In this document: positions 23,991-33,269 of the stretch, piece by piece
How the letters are laid out: every line of letters begins with the position of its first letter
Numbering within the stretch: position 1 is the first letter of the stretch
DNA from: Planctomycetaceae bacterium
GTDB lineage: Bacteria > Planctomycetota > Planctomycetia > Planctomycetales > Planctomycetaceae
Assembly: GCA_029243145.1 (NCBI GenBank)
Contig: JAQWSQ010000131.1
Span: 1-34,118 of the forward strand
DNA length: 34,118 bases
Reading direction: 5' to 3'
The notes under the pieces: generated by a model
Database searches by the model: none
The model's input: the letters and a program-made list of their open reading frames with translations, nothing else
What the model was told of the DNA's origin: nothing
Position numbers and translations under genes: made by a program

Positions 23991-25793
23991 TCAGAGCGGT
24001 ACCGATTTGGGGAAGAAGACGGAAAGTCGTAAGTCGGTGCCTCCCAATTTTTGAGGGCGGCCCAAGTAACGGCGAATCCATGTTTCGGAAAGTTGATTAC
24101 GTTCGCGTGCGTTTCGATCCCGCCATTCGAGAACCAAGGTTGTTGGTTTGTCTGGAGAACCTGAAAGCCGAGACATCAATTCGTCCCAGCTTTTGAGTGT
24201 CACGACATTTCGCTTCGGGTATTTGAGGACAAGTTGCAGGCGGAGGCGAGCCGTTTCTGTATGCGGACTAACGATGATCACTTCCTGGATTCCCCCCGGA
24301 ATTTCATCCAACAATCGTTGCAGGCGTGTTAACTCTTCGGCATGCAGTTCTTCGGAGCCGCGATCTTGAAGTAACGGTGATGGAGAGGCGATGCTGGTTT
24401 GATAGTGGGCCAGCGTGAAGATCATCAGGAACATGGCGGCAAACAGTCGGGGCCACCTGCGGGGTGAGAAGTCTCGACGGTCGAGTAGGCAGAACACTAA
24501 CAATATCAGAAACATGAGCAGCAACACTCCGTCTGAAGAGAAAATTAGCGGCAGAAATTCTTCAGCAGACTGAAATGGTCGTGTGTAAAGCACCAGCATC
24601 GGTAGCATCGTCCAGATCGTTGCCCACGTCACTTTGAGTTTTCCGGTCGTGATCTCATTGAAGGCCATCGAGGTCGCGATAATCAGGCTGAGAACCAGAA
24701 GCACCAGTCCGCATTGCGTAAACAACGAATGAGATCCCCAGAGAACTTGTCCTCCCACCCAACTAAAGATTCCAACGAGGAACCAAAGCAGAATAGCACG
24801 TTCTCCGCGAGCCTGGCGTGCGAGTGATCGTTTTAGCAGCCCTAACATTCCGTAGATAGCTAACCCAATCATGGGGCCGAGTGCATCGAGGAATGCCCAA
24901 CCGGGAGTGAGTGAATTGATGGGGCTCAATGCTGTCGGAAGCCCGTAGATCCAGTTTTTCCAGAAGTCGAGTCCATAGGCAGACGACATCATCAAAGGCC
25001 ACCATCCTGCCGAAGCAAAGCAAGTCACCCATAGCAGGATGAGTGCCATGAGCCGTCGTTGTGGTTCGACAATGGTGACTGTTGATTCGTCCGAGGAACG
25101 GTCAACCCAGATTGCGATCAGGCATTGAAGGAGTTGAAGGCCGGCGAATAATAAGACCGCTGGCCCTCCCAGCATGAGGCAGAATCCGAGCGATAAACCA
25201 CCTCCGAGAATGGGCCATGTGATGACGGATCGTTCACGGAACAGATGACGATCAAAAGCGCGCACAGAAAGAAGGCCAAACAAAATAATGAGAGACGTGG
25301 GCACGACGGTTTGTGCTTGACCGAGGATGATCGTCTGTCCCGAGGCGATCAGCACGGCCCACATGGCTACTCGGCCATCAATCAAATCGCTCACTAGCCA
25401 ATAGCATCCCGCGACGAGCAATGCTGTTCCCAGCCAGGACACAATCATCGCTTCGTACGCACCTTGGCCGGGGAGACAGTTTTCGAGAGTTGCCGCCAAC
25501 CATGTCCCCATCGGAGGTTGAGACTGAATCGTGGTGAGAGAGTCGCGTCCACCCGGTGAAACCATCCCTTCCACCGACTCGGCGCGTAATAGATCGAGAC
25601 TTCGCAGCACCCATTCGGAATCAGTTTCGCTCAAAATGGAATGTTGTAATGCGAATAGTGTGGGCATCACTGCCAGCACGAAAATCCAGGGTTGAAAGCT
25701 GGAGGTCCGTTCGAAGACCGGGAACAGGTCGTTCGGTCGGCTCGCGTCCTGATACATGTGGCTTAATCGGGATGACGTAATAGCATTCGACAT
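23991..25793 (-). CDS. GT39-like polytopic membrane glycosyltransferase
   Basis: A 600-residue membrane protein with about ten to twelve hydrophobic segments between residues 35 and 460, then a soluble C-terminal domain of about 120 residues (from QTSIASPSPLL). SETDSEWVLRSLDLL after the first helix and SQPPMGTWLAATLE resemble the acidic motif and the QPP..YW-type segment of GT-C transferases (PMT/ArnT/GT39), although the usual Asp-Glu pair is not clear-cut. It would transfer a polyprenyl-linked sugar on the periplasmic side; substrates are unknown. A sugar epimerase/dehydratase gene lies upstream on the same strand with an 84-base gap, suggesting a joint role in surface glycan synthesis. Confidence 0.72.
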   Translation of the reverse strand: MSNAITSSRLSHMYQDASRPNDLFPVFERTSSFQPWIFVLAVMPTLFALQHSILSETDSEWVLRSLDLLRAESVEGMVSPGGRDSLTTIQSQPPMGTWLAATLENCLPGQGAYEAMIVSWLGTALLVAGCYWLVSDLIDGRVAMWAVLIASGQTIILGQAQTVVPTSLIILFGLLSVRAFDRHLFRERSVITWPILGGGLSLGFCLMLGGPAVLLFAGLQLLQCLIAIWVDRSSDESTVTIVEPQRRLMALILLWVTCFASAGWWPLMMSSAYGLDFWKNWIYGLPTALSPINSLTPGWAFLDALGPMIGLAIYGMLGLLKRSLARQARGERAILLWFLVGIFSWVGGQVLWGSHSLFTQCGLVLLVLSLIIATSMAFNEITTGKLKVTWATIWTMLPMLVLYTRPFQSAEEFLPLIFSSDGVLLLMFLILLVFCLLDRRDFSPRRWPRLFAAMFLMIFTLAHYQTSIASPSPLLQDRGSEELHAEELTRLQRLLDEIPGGIQEVIIVSPHTETARLRLQLVLKYPKRNVVTLKSWDELMSRLSGSPDKPTTLVLEWRDRNARERNQLSETWIRRYLGRPQKLGGTDLRLSVFFPKSVPL

Positions 25794-25877
25794 AGTCGGC
25801 CTGAATTCACGATTTTGGAAATCAGAAACTTGGCAATTTCACGGGATGACAGTTTCCGTCATCATAACATATATCGA

Positions 25878-26867
25878 TCAACGGTTTTCAAGACGCCGAC
25901 GTTTTTCGGCAATCACGTCCTGCAAAATTTGCTCTAAAGTTTGAGAGGGTTTCCCTCCCAATTGTGACTGCAATTTGGTCAAATCGGGAACGCGGCGGCG
26001 AACATCTTCGAAATCCGAGCCGTATTCTGTGTGATACGGTTCGTGTTGGATTTTTGAATCTGATCCTGTCAGTGCAATGACTTGTTCCGCCAAGGCTTTA
26101 ATTGTCACCGGTGTATCACTGCCGATGTTGAAGACTTCGCCGGCGGCGGTGTCGTCGTTGGTCAGCTTGATGACGGCTTGCACCACATCATCGACATGGG
26201 CGAAACAGCGAACTTGTTGACCGTCGTCATAAACGGTCAGCGTTTCGTTCGCGAGTGCCCGGTCAACAAATCGGGGGATGACCATGCCGTAATGGCCCAC
26301 TTGTCGGGGGCCAACCACGTTAAAGAAACGTCCAATGACAATGGGAGTTTTGAATTTGCGATGATAGGCGAGCGCCAGGAACTCATCAATGGCTTTGGAG
26401 CATCCATAAGCCCAGCGCGGTTTGGAAGTGGGGCCGAGGACGAGGTCTTCTTCTTCGGTCCATTGCGCTTTCGGGTTTTTGCCATATACCTCACTCGTGG
26501 AGGCCAGGAACACCCGAATATTTTGTTGAGCCGCGTGACGTAATAACGTCTCGGTCGGGTAGATATTTGTTTCGATGGTGCGAACCGGGTCATCGGCAAC
26601 CAATTTTACGCCAACGGCTGCCGCGAGATGATAGACGGTATCAACGTCGCGCATCACTTCCATGAGCAGGACGGGATCGGTGATGGATCCTTTACGGAGA
26701 GTCAGGTTTTCATGATCGCGAACAGCGGCCAAATTGTCTTCACGGCCGGTTGAGAGATCATCAAGAATGGTGACTCGATGCCCGGCAGCGAGAAGTTCTT
26801 CGGTCAGGTGACTGCCAATGAAGCCAGCCCCTCCCGTCACCAGACAATGTTGCGATCCGCCAGTCAT
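25878..26867 (-). CDS. NAD-dependent sugar-nucleotide epimerase/dehydratase
   Basis: A 329-residue extended SDR. The Rossmann motif is TGGAGFIG (residues 11-18), the NAD-selective acid lies in ILDDLSTG, and the active site is Ser/Thr123-125 (ASTSEVYG) with Tyr154 and Lys158 (WAYGCSK). The family acts on nucleotide sugars: UDP-glucose 4-epimerase, UDP-glucuronate decarboxylase and dTDP-glucose dehydratase are relatives, and the exact substrate is open. The STSEVYGKN and [18 protein letters not shown] pattern resembles the UDP-glucuronate decarboxylase/epimerase branch. The ATG at 26867 follows GGAG by seven bases, better than the TTG four codons upstream. It probably forms a unit with the membrane glycosyltransferase gene downstream. 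Confidence 0.9.
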   Translation of the reverse strand: MTGGSQHCLVTGGAGFIGSHLTEELLAAGHRVTILDDLSTGREDNLAAVRDHENLTLRKGSITDPVLLMEVMRDVDTVYHLAAAVGVKLVADDPVRTIETNIYPTETLLRHAAQQNIRVFLASTSEVYGKNPKAQWTEEEDLVLGPTSKPRWAYGCSKAIDEFLALAYHRKFKTPIVIGRFFNVVGPRQVGHYGMVIPRFVDRALANETLTVYDDGQQVRCFAHVDDVVQAVIKLTNDDTAAGEVFNIGSDTPVTIKALAEQVIALTGSDSKIQHEPYHTEYGSDFEDVRRRVPDLTKLQSQLGGKPSQTLEQILQDVIAEKRRRLENR

Positions 26868-27064
26868 ACGACACTCCAAATTCCTGAATTCTGATCAGAT
26901 CAGACTATCGCGCCATTTCCTTGGGGAATAGTGCTCAGGGTGTGATTTCCGCTGCAAATGCTTATGATGGAAACAACAAAACAGATTATGAGGCATAAAG
27001 TTGCTTCTTCGGACTGTAAACTTTACAGATGCGCACCAACTTCTCTGTCATTGAAGGATCCCGA

Positions 27065-28123
27065 ATGACTTCTCCACTCGAATCACTCATCGCAACCGGC
27101 ACCAAACTTTGGCTCGATTCTGTCGACCCGGAACTGGTCCGCTCGAATCGTGCTCTTGGTGCCACGGGCGCTACTTCCAATCCGATCATTATTTCGGATT
27201 TGATCAAGTCGGGACGATTCGATGAGACCATCAGCGAACTGATTGGGAAAGGTCTCGATGACGAAAAGATCGCTTGGCAGATGACCGACCAGCTCGTTCG
27301 CGATGCACAACTCGTCTTTGCCGACGTTCATTCTGAAACCAACGGCAACGATGGCTATGTCAGTTTTGAACTCGACCCACTTCTCGAAGATACCGACTGT
27401 GCGCTGTCTGTCGAAGAGAAAGCGGCTCGATATATCGAACTCGGCAAGCAATGGGCGGAAGGGCATTCGAATCGGATGATCAAAGTTCCCGCGACTCCCG
27501 GCGGTTTGGCGTGTCTGGAAGAATTGGTGGCAGCGGGCGTGACCGTCAATGTCACGTTGATCTTCTCAGAGCGTCAATACAATGCAGCCCGAGATGCGGT
27601 TTGGCGAGGGGCACGACGCCGTAGTTCGCTGAACGAGTTCAAATCGGTGTATTCCATTTTTGTCAGTCGTATTGATGTCTACACCGACAAGCAGGTAAGC
27701 GAATTGTCGGACGCCGCACAAGGAGAAGTGGGCATCGTCAACGCCAAACGTATCTGGAAACTCAACAAAGATTTCTGGGCCGATAAAAACTGTCCTCTCG
27801 ATCAGGAATTGATTTTCGCCTCGACGGGGACCAAAAAACCGGAAGACCCCAAAGATAAATATGTGTCTGCGCTCGCCGGAGCCGACATTCAAACCAATCC
27901 CCCTTCCACCAACGAAGCGATCCAACATTTGGCAGGTGCCACTTACACTCCGCAAGTCGATCAACTTCCCTCTGGCGAGGTCTTGGCAGAGATCGATCAG
28001 AAGGTTGATTTCACGAAGCTGGAAGAAGTGTTAATGCAGGAGGGATTGCAGAAATTTGCCGATCCACAAAAAGGATTATTGGCACTCATCGGTGACAAAC
28101 GGAAAGAACTTGCGGGAGCATGA
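27065..28123 (+). CDS. tal: Transaldolase
   Basis: A 352-residue class I aldolase-fold enzyme of the pentose phosphate pathway, which moves a dihydroxyacetone unit between sedoheptulose-7-phosphate and glyceraldehyde-3-phosphate. The Schiff-base lysine is Lys140 in [41 protein letters not shown] and VNVTLIFS are the other family landmarks. The length fits the longer TalB-like group. The ATG at 27065 has AAGGA six bases upstream; an in-frame ATG at 27029 lacks one. The stop overlaps the ATG of rlmN by four bases (ATGA), so the two genes are co-transcribed and probably translationally coupled. Confidence 0.92.
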   Translation: MTSPLESLIATGTKLWLDSVDPELVRSNRALGATGATSNPIIISDLIKSGRFDETISELIGKGLDDEKIAWQMTDQLVRDAQLVFADVHSETNGNDGYVSFELDPLLEDTDCALSVEEKAARYIELGKQWAEGHSNRMIKVPATPGGLACLEELVAAGVTVNVTLIFSERQYNAARDAVWRGARRRSSLNEFKSVYSIFVSRIDVYTDKQVSELSDAAQGEVGIVNAKRIWKLNKDFWADKNCPLDQELIFASTGTKKPEDPKDKYVSALAGADIQTNPPSTNEAIQHLAGATYTPQVDQLPSGEVLAEIDQKVDFTKLEEVLMQEGLQKFADPQKGLLALIGDKRKELAGA

Positions 28124-29193
28124 GCGAAACCCCTAAGCGGCACTTTCTGGATCTTTCCACAGCCGAACTTTCTGCCTGGTGCGAGCAGCACGGTGAAGGC
28201 AAATATCGGGCGACGCAAATCCGTAAATGGATTTTCGGCAAACGTGTGCATTCATTTGATGATTGCCACGATATCCCCGCGGCTTTACGTGAAAAATTGA
28301 ACGCCGAGTTTGATCTGTTTCGAGCGGAGGTGATTGCTCATAAGGTGGCCCGTGACAAAACCGAAAAACTGTTATTGTCTCTTCCCGACAAGCAGGTTGT
28401 CGAATGCGTACTGATGCGGGAAACGAAACGTCGCACGATTTGCATCAGCACACAGGTTGGCTGCGCGATGGGATGCGTTTTTTGTGCCAGCGGTCTGGAA
28501 GGTCTCAAGCGAAATCTCACCAAAGGAGAGATCCTCGAACAAGTCTTGAGACTCGACCGGTTGATCACAGATCCTCAAGATCGAATTACCAATGTGGTCG
28601 TAATGGGGATCGGCGAACCGTTGGCCAATCTGGGGAATCTGATTCCCGTGTTGGAGACGCTCAACGAGAAAGGTGGAATGGGGCTTGGTGCCCGACGTTT
28701 CACAGTCTCTACTGTCGGCCTACCCGAGAAAATTCGGGAGTTGGCCAAACTCAATAAAGCGTTCAATCTCGCCGTTTCATTACACGCTCCGAACGACGAA
28801 CTTCGCAACAAGCTCGTCCCCGTGAATGACAATATCGGTATCGACGCGATTCTCTCCGCTGCCGATGAATACTTCGCCATCTCGGGGCGACGTGTCACTT
28901 ACGAATATGTATTACTTTCAGGAGTCAATGATGGTCCCGAACATGCGCGCGAGTTGGGCCATCTCTTGAAAAATCGAATTTCTCACGTCAATTTGATTCC
29001 CATGAATGAAGTCGAAGGTCTCGATTTTGTCGAACCGACTTCACCGCGGACAAACGAGTTTGTCACAATTCTCGAACAGTTTGGCGTGCCGGCCACCGTG
29101 CGGAAACGAAAAGGGGCCGACATCGACGCTGCTTGCGGACAACTCCGGTTGCAGCACGAACAACCGAATCTGACTCCTCTGAGTGGTCCCTGA
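28120..29193 (+). CDS. rlmN: 23S rRNA (adenine-C2)-methyltransferase RlmN
   Basis: A 357-residue radical-SAM enzyme that methylates C2 of adenosine 2503 in 23S rRNA (and A37 of some tRNAs). The [4Fe-4S] cysteines are Cys115, Cys119 and Cys122 (GCAMGCVFC). The two mechanistic cysteines are at Cys108 (TICIS, the same seven-residue spacing as in the E. coli enzyme) and Cys339 (DAACGQL). [11 protein letters not shown] and [15 protein letters not shown] are typical. RlmN rather than Cfr is indicated by the housekeeping context and full-length N-terminal domain. It starts inside the last codons of the transaldolase gene, with only a very close GGGAG, so coupling is likely. Confidence 0.95.
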   Translation: MSETPKRHFLDLSTAELSAWCEQHGEGKYRATQIRKWIFGKRVHSFDDCHDIPAALREKLNAEFDLFRAEVIAHKVARDKTEKLLLSLPDKQVVECVLMRETKRRTICISTQVGCAMGCVFCASGLEGLKRNLTKGEILEQVLRLDRLITDPQDRITNVVVMGIGEPLANLGNLIPVLETLNEKGGMGLGARRFTVSTVGLPEKIRELAKLNKAFNLAVSLHAPNDELRNKLVPVNDNIGIDAILSAADEYFAISGRRVTYEYVLLSGVNDGPEHARELGHLLKNRISHVNLIPMNEVEGLDFVEPTSPRTNEFVTILEQFGVPATVRKRKGADIDAACGQLRLQHEQPNLTPLSGP

Positions 29194-29199
29194 GTAACT

Positions 29200-29865
29200 T
29201 TGCTGGGGAGATTATTGCCGGGAAAGTTCTTGTTCTCTACGGCGTCTCAAATTATCGTAAGTGAACAAGTATTCGTTCTGAGTTCGCAGGTGAGCGAAGG
29301 CTTCATTTTCCACACAAAATTTCATCTGCTAAAAGCGAGCCTCCACCATGCATTCCATTGCCGCGATTCTCGGGCCTTCTCCTTAGCCACCAAAGAGTTC
29401 TGGTATTCCACGACACCAGAGGACGGGAAATATGTTCGCATTGTGGGACGGAAATCGGGACTGGCTGATTTATTTCTCTCGCTGATTGGTATCGATTCCA
29501 TCACGATCTTTGAGGTCTATCGAGATCATATTCGCTTCCAGACATCGAACTTGAGCGGCAGGACGATGATGATGATTCCGATGTCCTCCGTCAGTAACAC
29601 TGCGTCGGGATATTTTAAACCGTTTCTGTACTTCGTGATTGGCATCCCGCTGTTGCCGGTGTTCGGCTTGGGTCTGATTCCCATCATCTATTACTTCCTA
29701 CACAAATCGCTGATGCTCTCGGTGACGTCGCACTCTGCCGACTTGGCGGCCATCGCGTTCAAACGCAGCGTGATCGAAGGAGTCAAAGTGGAACAGAAGG
29801 ACGCCGACAAAGTGGTCGAGATCATCAACAAACTCGTCCTGATGACTCACAACGGTGAGAGGTGA
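29200..29865 (+). CDS. Uncharacterised membrane protein, start uncertain
   Basis: An open frame of up to 221 residues ending at 29865. Its last two thirds look real: KEFWYSTTPEDGKYVRIVGRKSG, a hydrophobic hairpin (about PFLYFVIGIPLLPVFGLGLIPIIYYFLHKSLML) and a polar C-terminal region ending in KVVEIINKLVLMTHNGER. The first 60 residues do not look like protein; no ATG lies between the TTG at 29200 and the conserved part. TTG at 29200 or 29215 and GTG at 29290 are possible starts, or the gene has lost its start. It follows rlmN by seven bases on the same strand. No family is recognised; such short two-helix proteins are common in planctomycetes. Confidence 0.55.
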   Translation: MLGRLLPGKFLFSTASQIIVSEQVFVLSSQVSEGFIFHTKFHLLKASLHHAFHCRDSRAFSLATKEFWYSTTPEDGKYVRIVGRKSGLADLFLSLIGIDSITIFEVYRDHIRFQTSNLSGRTMMMIPMSSVSNTASGYFKPFLYFVIGIPLLPVFGLGLIPIIYYFLHKSLMLSVTSHSADLAAIAFKRSVIEGVKVEQKDADKVVEIINKLVLMTHNGER

Positions 29866-30010
29866 GGTAAGGGGATTGACAGGAATTTGTGTTGAATCGG
29901 TTCGTATCACTGTGAGTCTCCTGACAGAGTCATGAACTCGAAAAAAATATCAAGTATGGAATGTAAGAACCTTTCAGGATGTTTTTTTTGGTTCGATGAA
30001 AGGTGAGGCC

Positions 30011-31276
30011 ATGCGTACGTTATTATTCGGATTGAAGTTGAATATATGCTTTTTGTTGACGCTGACTTTTATGCAGAGCGATCAGCTTTCGGCGGGTTTG
30101 AAATTTGATGGTCGTGCAGGGGAAGTGCGGATTCCCGATTTGCGTTATCGAGCGAAAACTCCTCTCACCATAGAAGTCGTCCTCACTCCCCAGGTTTCTC
30201 GTGATCGCCAATCGCGGGTGCTCAGTAATATCAATTCTGTCGGCGGGAAAACGGAAGGATTCTCGTTGAGTGTCTCGAATGGTTTTTGGCTCGTGGCGGT
30301 GCAGACAGAACGCGGATTACGTCGTCTGATCTCTGACGACCCCTATGTGAATGGTGCCCGTGTGCATCTTGCGATTGTCTTTCACGAAAATCGCGTGAAA
30401 CTGTTCGTGAATGGTCGGGAGAACGATTCTAATCTTAAGTTGACACATCCGATCATTCCCTCGGATACCGATTTTCTGATCGGCTGTCAACGAAATGATG
30501 CGGGTCGAATCGGATATCGGTTTTTTGGTGAGATCGATGCGGTTCAATTCTCTTCAGCGAAAAAATACGAACGTAGTTTTACTCCTGCTGAGCAAATGCT
30601 TCCCGACAAGGACACCATGCTGCTTTATGACTTTGCAGAAGAACCCAAAGGGCATTGTCGCGATTTGTCGGGGTTGGGACTTAATGGAGTCGTCTCGGAT
30701 GTCACTTGGGTCGAATCTTCTTCAAGTCGCGCTTACACGGATATCAGCCAATTGCAAAAAGTGGTCGGTATTCACGAAGTGCAGCGGAAAATTAAAGGGG
30801 GTGTTTCACTGAAACCAGTCTTTTATGAGCTAACCGCTGACTACGAAGTTTTGCAAAAAAAATCTAAAATTGGCTCGTGGACAATTGGCGAATCAAAAGA
30901 AATCGAGTTGACGTTGGATGGTGATCAACTTGGTCCAGTTGTGTTGAAGATTGATGCCGATGGTCGTTTGAGAGGTTTGCAAGAGCGCGACAGCCGTGTG
31001 ATTGAGTGGGAACTGAATCCCATTCGGGTCGAAATGGTTTGGAATCATCTGCGATTGGCAGAGAATCGTATCCTCGGCTCACGAGAGTACGAATTTTATT
31101 CCAACGGAAAATTCGGAGCTTACGATCATCACTGGGAGTGGGAACAGAAAGGGTCGTCTCTCACATTGCAGTGGGAGTCAGATAATGTCTCCCAATTAAA
31201 ATTGAGTCGGGACAAGCAAACCTACACCGGTTTTTCGGGGAAGGGTGATCTGCTCGGCGGTGTCCGGTTGGATTGA
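30011..31276 (+). CDS. Secreted LamG/concanavalin-like domain protein
   Basis: A 421-residue exported protein with a signal peptide (about residues 1-28). A LamG/concanavalin-A-like beta-sandwich spans roughly residues 30-200: LKFDGRAGEVRIPDLRYRAKTPLTIEVVLTPQ, then HLAIVFHENRVKLFVNGREND, then FFGEIDAVQFSSAKKYERSFTP, the usual order of strands. The C-terminal half (from about residue 260) is beta-rich, with EYEFYSNGKFGAYDHHWEWEQ, and resembles a lipocalin-like or YdeI-type fold only vaguely. LamG-type domains bind glycans or act as structural modules in planctomycete surface proteins. The ATG at 30011 follows GGTGAGG, better than the ATG five codons earlier. It converges with the gamma-glutamyltranspeptidase gene. 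Confidence 0.75.
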   Translation: MRTLLFGLKLNICFLLTLTFMQSDQLSAGLKFDGRAGEVRIPDLRYRAKTPLTIEVVLTPQVSRDRQSRVLSNINSVGGKTEGFSLSVSNGFWLVAVQTERGLRRLISDDPYVNGARVHLAIVFHENRVKLFVNGRENDSNLKLTHPIIPSDTDFLIGCQRNDAGRIGYRFFGEIDAVQFSSAKKYERSFTPAEQMLPDKDTMLLYDFAEEPKGHCRDLSGLGLNGVVSDVTWVESSSSRAYTDISQLQKVVGIHEVQRKIKGGVSLKPVFYELTADYEVLQKKSKIGSWTIGESKEIELTLDGDQLGPVVLKIDADGRLRGLQERDSRVIEWELNPIRVEMVWNHLRLAENRILGSREYEFYSNGKFGAYDHHWEWEQKGSSLTLQWESDNVSQLKLSRDKQTYTGFSGKGDLLGGVRLD

Positions 31277-31295
31277 GCACCAGCTTTACCCATGT

Positions 31296-32990
31296 TCAAA
31301 ACCCGACGACGGCTCCATCTTTGCGGGATTCCGTGGCACCGTGCAAAACATTTGTCTCCGGGTCGATGAGAATTCCCTGATAGCCGCCGAACACACCGAC
31401 AGCACGTTTTACCTGATGGCCACGTTGTTCGAGTTGTCTAATCGTACCGTCGTTAATACCTGCTTCGACGAGAAGTTCACCTCCTCCGCTGGCTGTCGGC
31501 AATCCGGTGGGAGTCGGTGAACCGACATGACAAACACGGGCGAGGTCTCCCGCCATTTGCACGTTCATGTCGAAGTCGATCATGTTGACGAGCACCTGCA
31601 CATGTCCTTGCGGCTGCATGTCTCCTCCCATGACGCCGAAACAAAACCACGGTTTGTTATCTTTTGTCACCATTGCGGGGATGATGGTATGAAACGGTCG
31701 TTTGCCCGGCTCCAGAGCATTGGGATGATTTTCGTCCAGAGAAAACAACGCCCCCCGGTTCTGCATCACAAAGCCGGTTCCCGGTGGCGCGATCTTCGAT
31801 CCGAAGCCATGAAAGTTCGATTGAATCAACGAGCAGCAATTGTCATCTTTGTCGACCACCGTCAGGTAGATGGTGTCTCCCAATGAGAGCAGTGGATCGC
31901 CGGGGTCGACATTTGTTGCCGCGTGTTGCCTGTCGATGCGTTGGTTTTGCCGTTTTGCATACTCTTTGGAGATTAACTGTTCGACGGGAACATCGGCCAT
32001 ACTCATGTCGGCATAAAATCGTGCCCGGTCGGCGAATGCGAGTTTCTTGGCTTCGGTGAAGAGATGAAGCCAATCGACCGACTTCGGTCCCATCGCCGAA
32101 ACATCGTGCTGTTCGATGATATTGAGCATTTCCAGAACAGCGATCCCTTGACCGTTCGGCGGCAACTCCCAGACATCATAGCCACGGTAATTGGTTGAGA
32201 CGGGATCGATCCATTCCGAAGTGTGAGTGGCAAGATCGTTGTGTGAGAGATATCCGCCGACTTCGTTGTTGCCAGCGATAATTTTGTCAGCGACGGCACC
32301 ATCATAGAAGGCGAGTTTTCCGTGATTGGCGATTTGTTGGTAACTCTCGGCTAACTCAAGATTTCGATAGAGAGTGCCTTCTGTGGGAGGCGCACCGTTG
32401 GGCAAGAATGTCTGTGTGGAACCGGTCCACTTTGAAAGCGCGTCTGCTGCGGATGCCCAATAACCGGCAATGACTTCGGGAACAGGGAAGCCTTCATGGG
32501 CGGTATTGATCGAGGGGGCAAGAAGTTCGTTCAATGCCAGGCTGCCATGTCTGGCGAGTAATTTTTCCCAGCCATCGACACATCCGGGAACCGACCAGGA
32601 CAATGGCCCGTCGAGTGGAATCTGCGACATGTTGTGTTGCTTGAAAACGTCGCGTGTCAATTTTTTTGGTGATCGGCCACTGGCATTCAGTCCGGTCAGT
32701 TTCTTCGATTGGTTGTCCCAATAGATGACAAACAAATCACCACCGATGCCGCAACTCATCGGTTCCACCAAACCCATCATGGCAGACGCCGCGACACCGG
32801 CATCGGCCGCATTACCTCCCGCTTTCAGAATGTCTAATCCCGCTTGTGCGGCGAGCGGATGGCTGGTTGACACCATGCCATGCTTGGCGAGTTGGACTGA
32901 TCGGCTTTGATGTGGAAACCGGGCCGGGCGGGCATATTCGGAGCCTTGGACGCCATCACATTCATAAAGAGGAGTCACATGGCCGGACAT
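31296..32990 (-). CDS. Gamma-glutamyltranspeptidase family protein
   Basis: A 564-residue Ntn-hydrolase of the gamma-glutamyltransferase family, which cleaves or transfers the gamma-glutamyl group of glutathione and related compounds after self-cleavage into two subunits. The nucleophile Thr373 lies in GDTIYLTVVD, where the classical motif is TTHxSVVD. The N-terminal half has GGNAADAGVAASAMMGLVEP and the CGIGGD glycine-rich segment, and ELPPNGQGIAVL lies mid-protein. FGVMGGDMQPQGHVQVL and PTASGGGELLVE are typical of the short-branch members. No signal peptide is visible, unlike most Gram-negative GGTs, so it may be cytosolic or act on another acyl compound (GGT-like acylases and hydrolases share the fold). 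AAGGA lies about ten bases before the ATG. Confidence 0.9.
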   Translation of the reverse strand: MSGHVTPLYECDGVQGSEYARPARFPHQSRSVQLAKHGMVSTSHPLAAQAGLDILKAGGNAADAGVAASAMMGLVEPMSCGIGGDLFVIYWDNQSKKLTGLNASGRSPKKLTRDVFKQHNMSQIPLDGPLSWSVPGCVDGWEKLLARHGSLALNELLAPSINTAHEGFPVPEVIAGYWASAADALSKWTGSTQTFLPNGAPPTEGTLYRNLELAESYQQIANHGKLAFYDGAVADKIIAGNNEVGGYLSHNDLATHTSEWIDPVSTNYRGYDVWELPPNGQGIAVLEMLNIIEQHDVSAMGPKSVDWLHLFTEAKKLAFADRARFYADMSMADVPVEQLISKEYAKRQNQRIDRQHAATNVDPGDPLLSLGDTIYLTVVDKDDNCCSLIQSNFHGFGSKIAPPGTGFVMQNRGALFSLDENHPNALEPGKRPFHTIIPAMVTKDNKPWFCFGVMGGDMQPQGHVQVLVNMIDFDMNVQMAGDLARVCHVGSPTPTGLPTASGGGELLVEAGINDGTIRQLEQRGHQVKRAVGVFGGYQGILIDPETNVLHGATESRKDGAVVGF

Positions 32991-33269
32991 GTCATTTTCC
33001 TTGAAATAATCCGTAAGTCAAATTATTCAATGAGGATACGTTATTTAGGATAGGGCTGTCTGAGACTGATTGTCCCGCTTAAAACCGTCAAAATCGGAAA
33101 ATCTTACCAAATCGGTTGATGTTGCCGAGTCGGAACAACCGATAAAACGAAAGAGCCTGCTTCGCGCAGTGGCGGGAACTCATTTTTAACGAATACACCC
33201 TATCAGCAATAGACAATTGATACACGGTATTAGCCATCGGCTGATCCAACCTCTCGGGAAGGAGCGATC
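32991..33269. promoter_or_regulatory. Upstream region of the DUF11-like gene with 18-base-spaced repeats
   Basis: About 279 bases between divergent genes, with no coding potential. AAATCGG occurs at 33091 and 33109, and GAGTCGG at 33127, so the same word recurs with an exact 18-base period. The third overlaps the palindrome CCGAGTCGG (33125-33133). This spacing suits an operator or a repeated regulator site, but none has been identified. A GGAAGGAG ribosome site (33257-33264) precedes the ATG at 33270. Confidence 0.35.
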
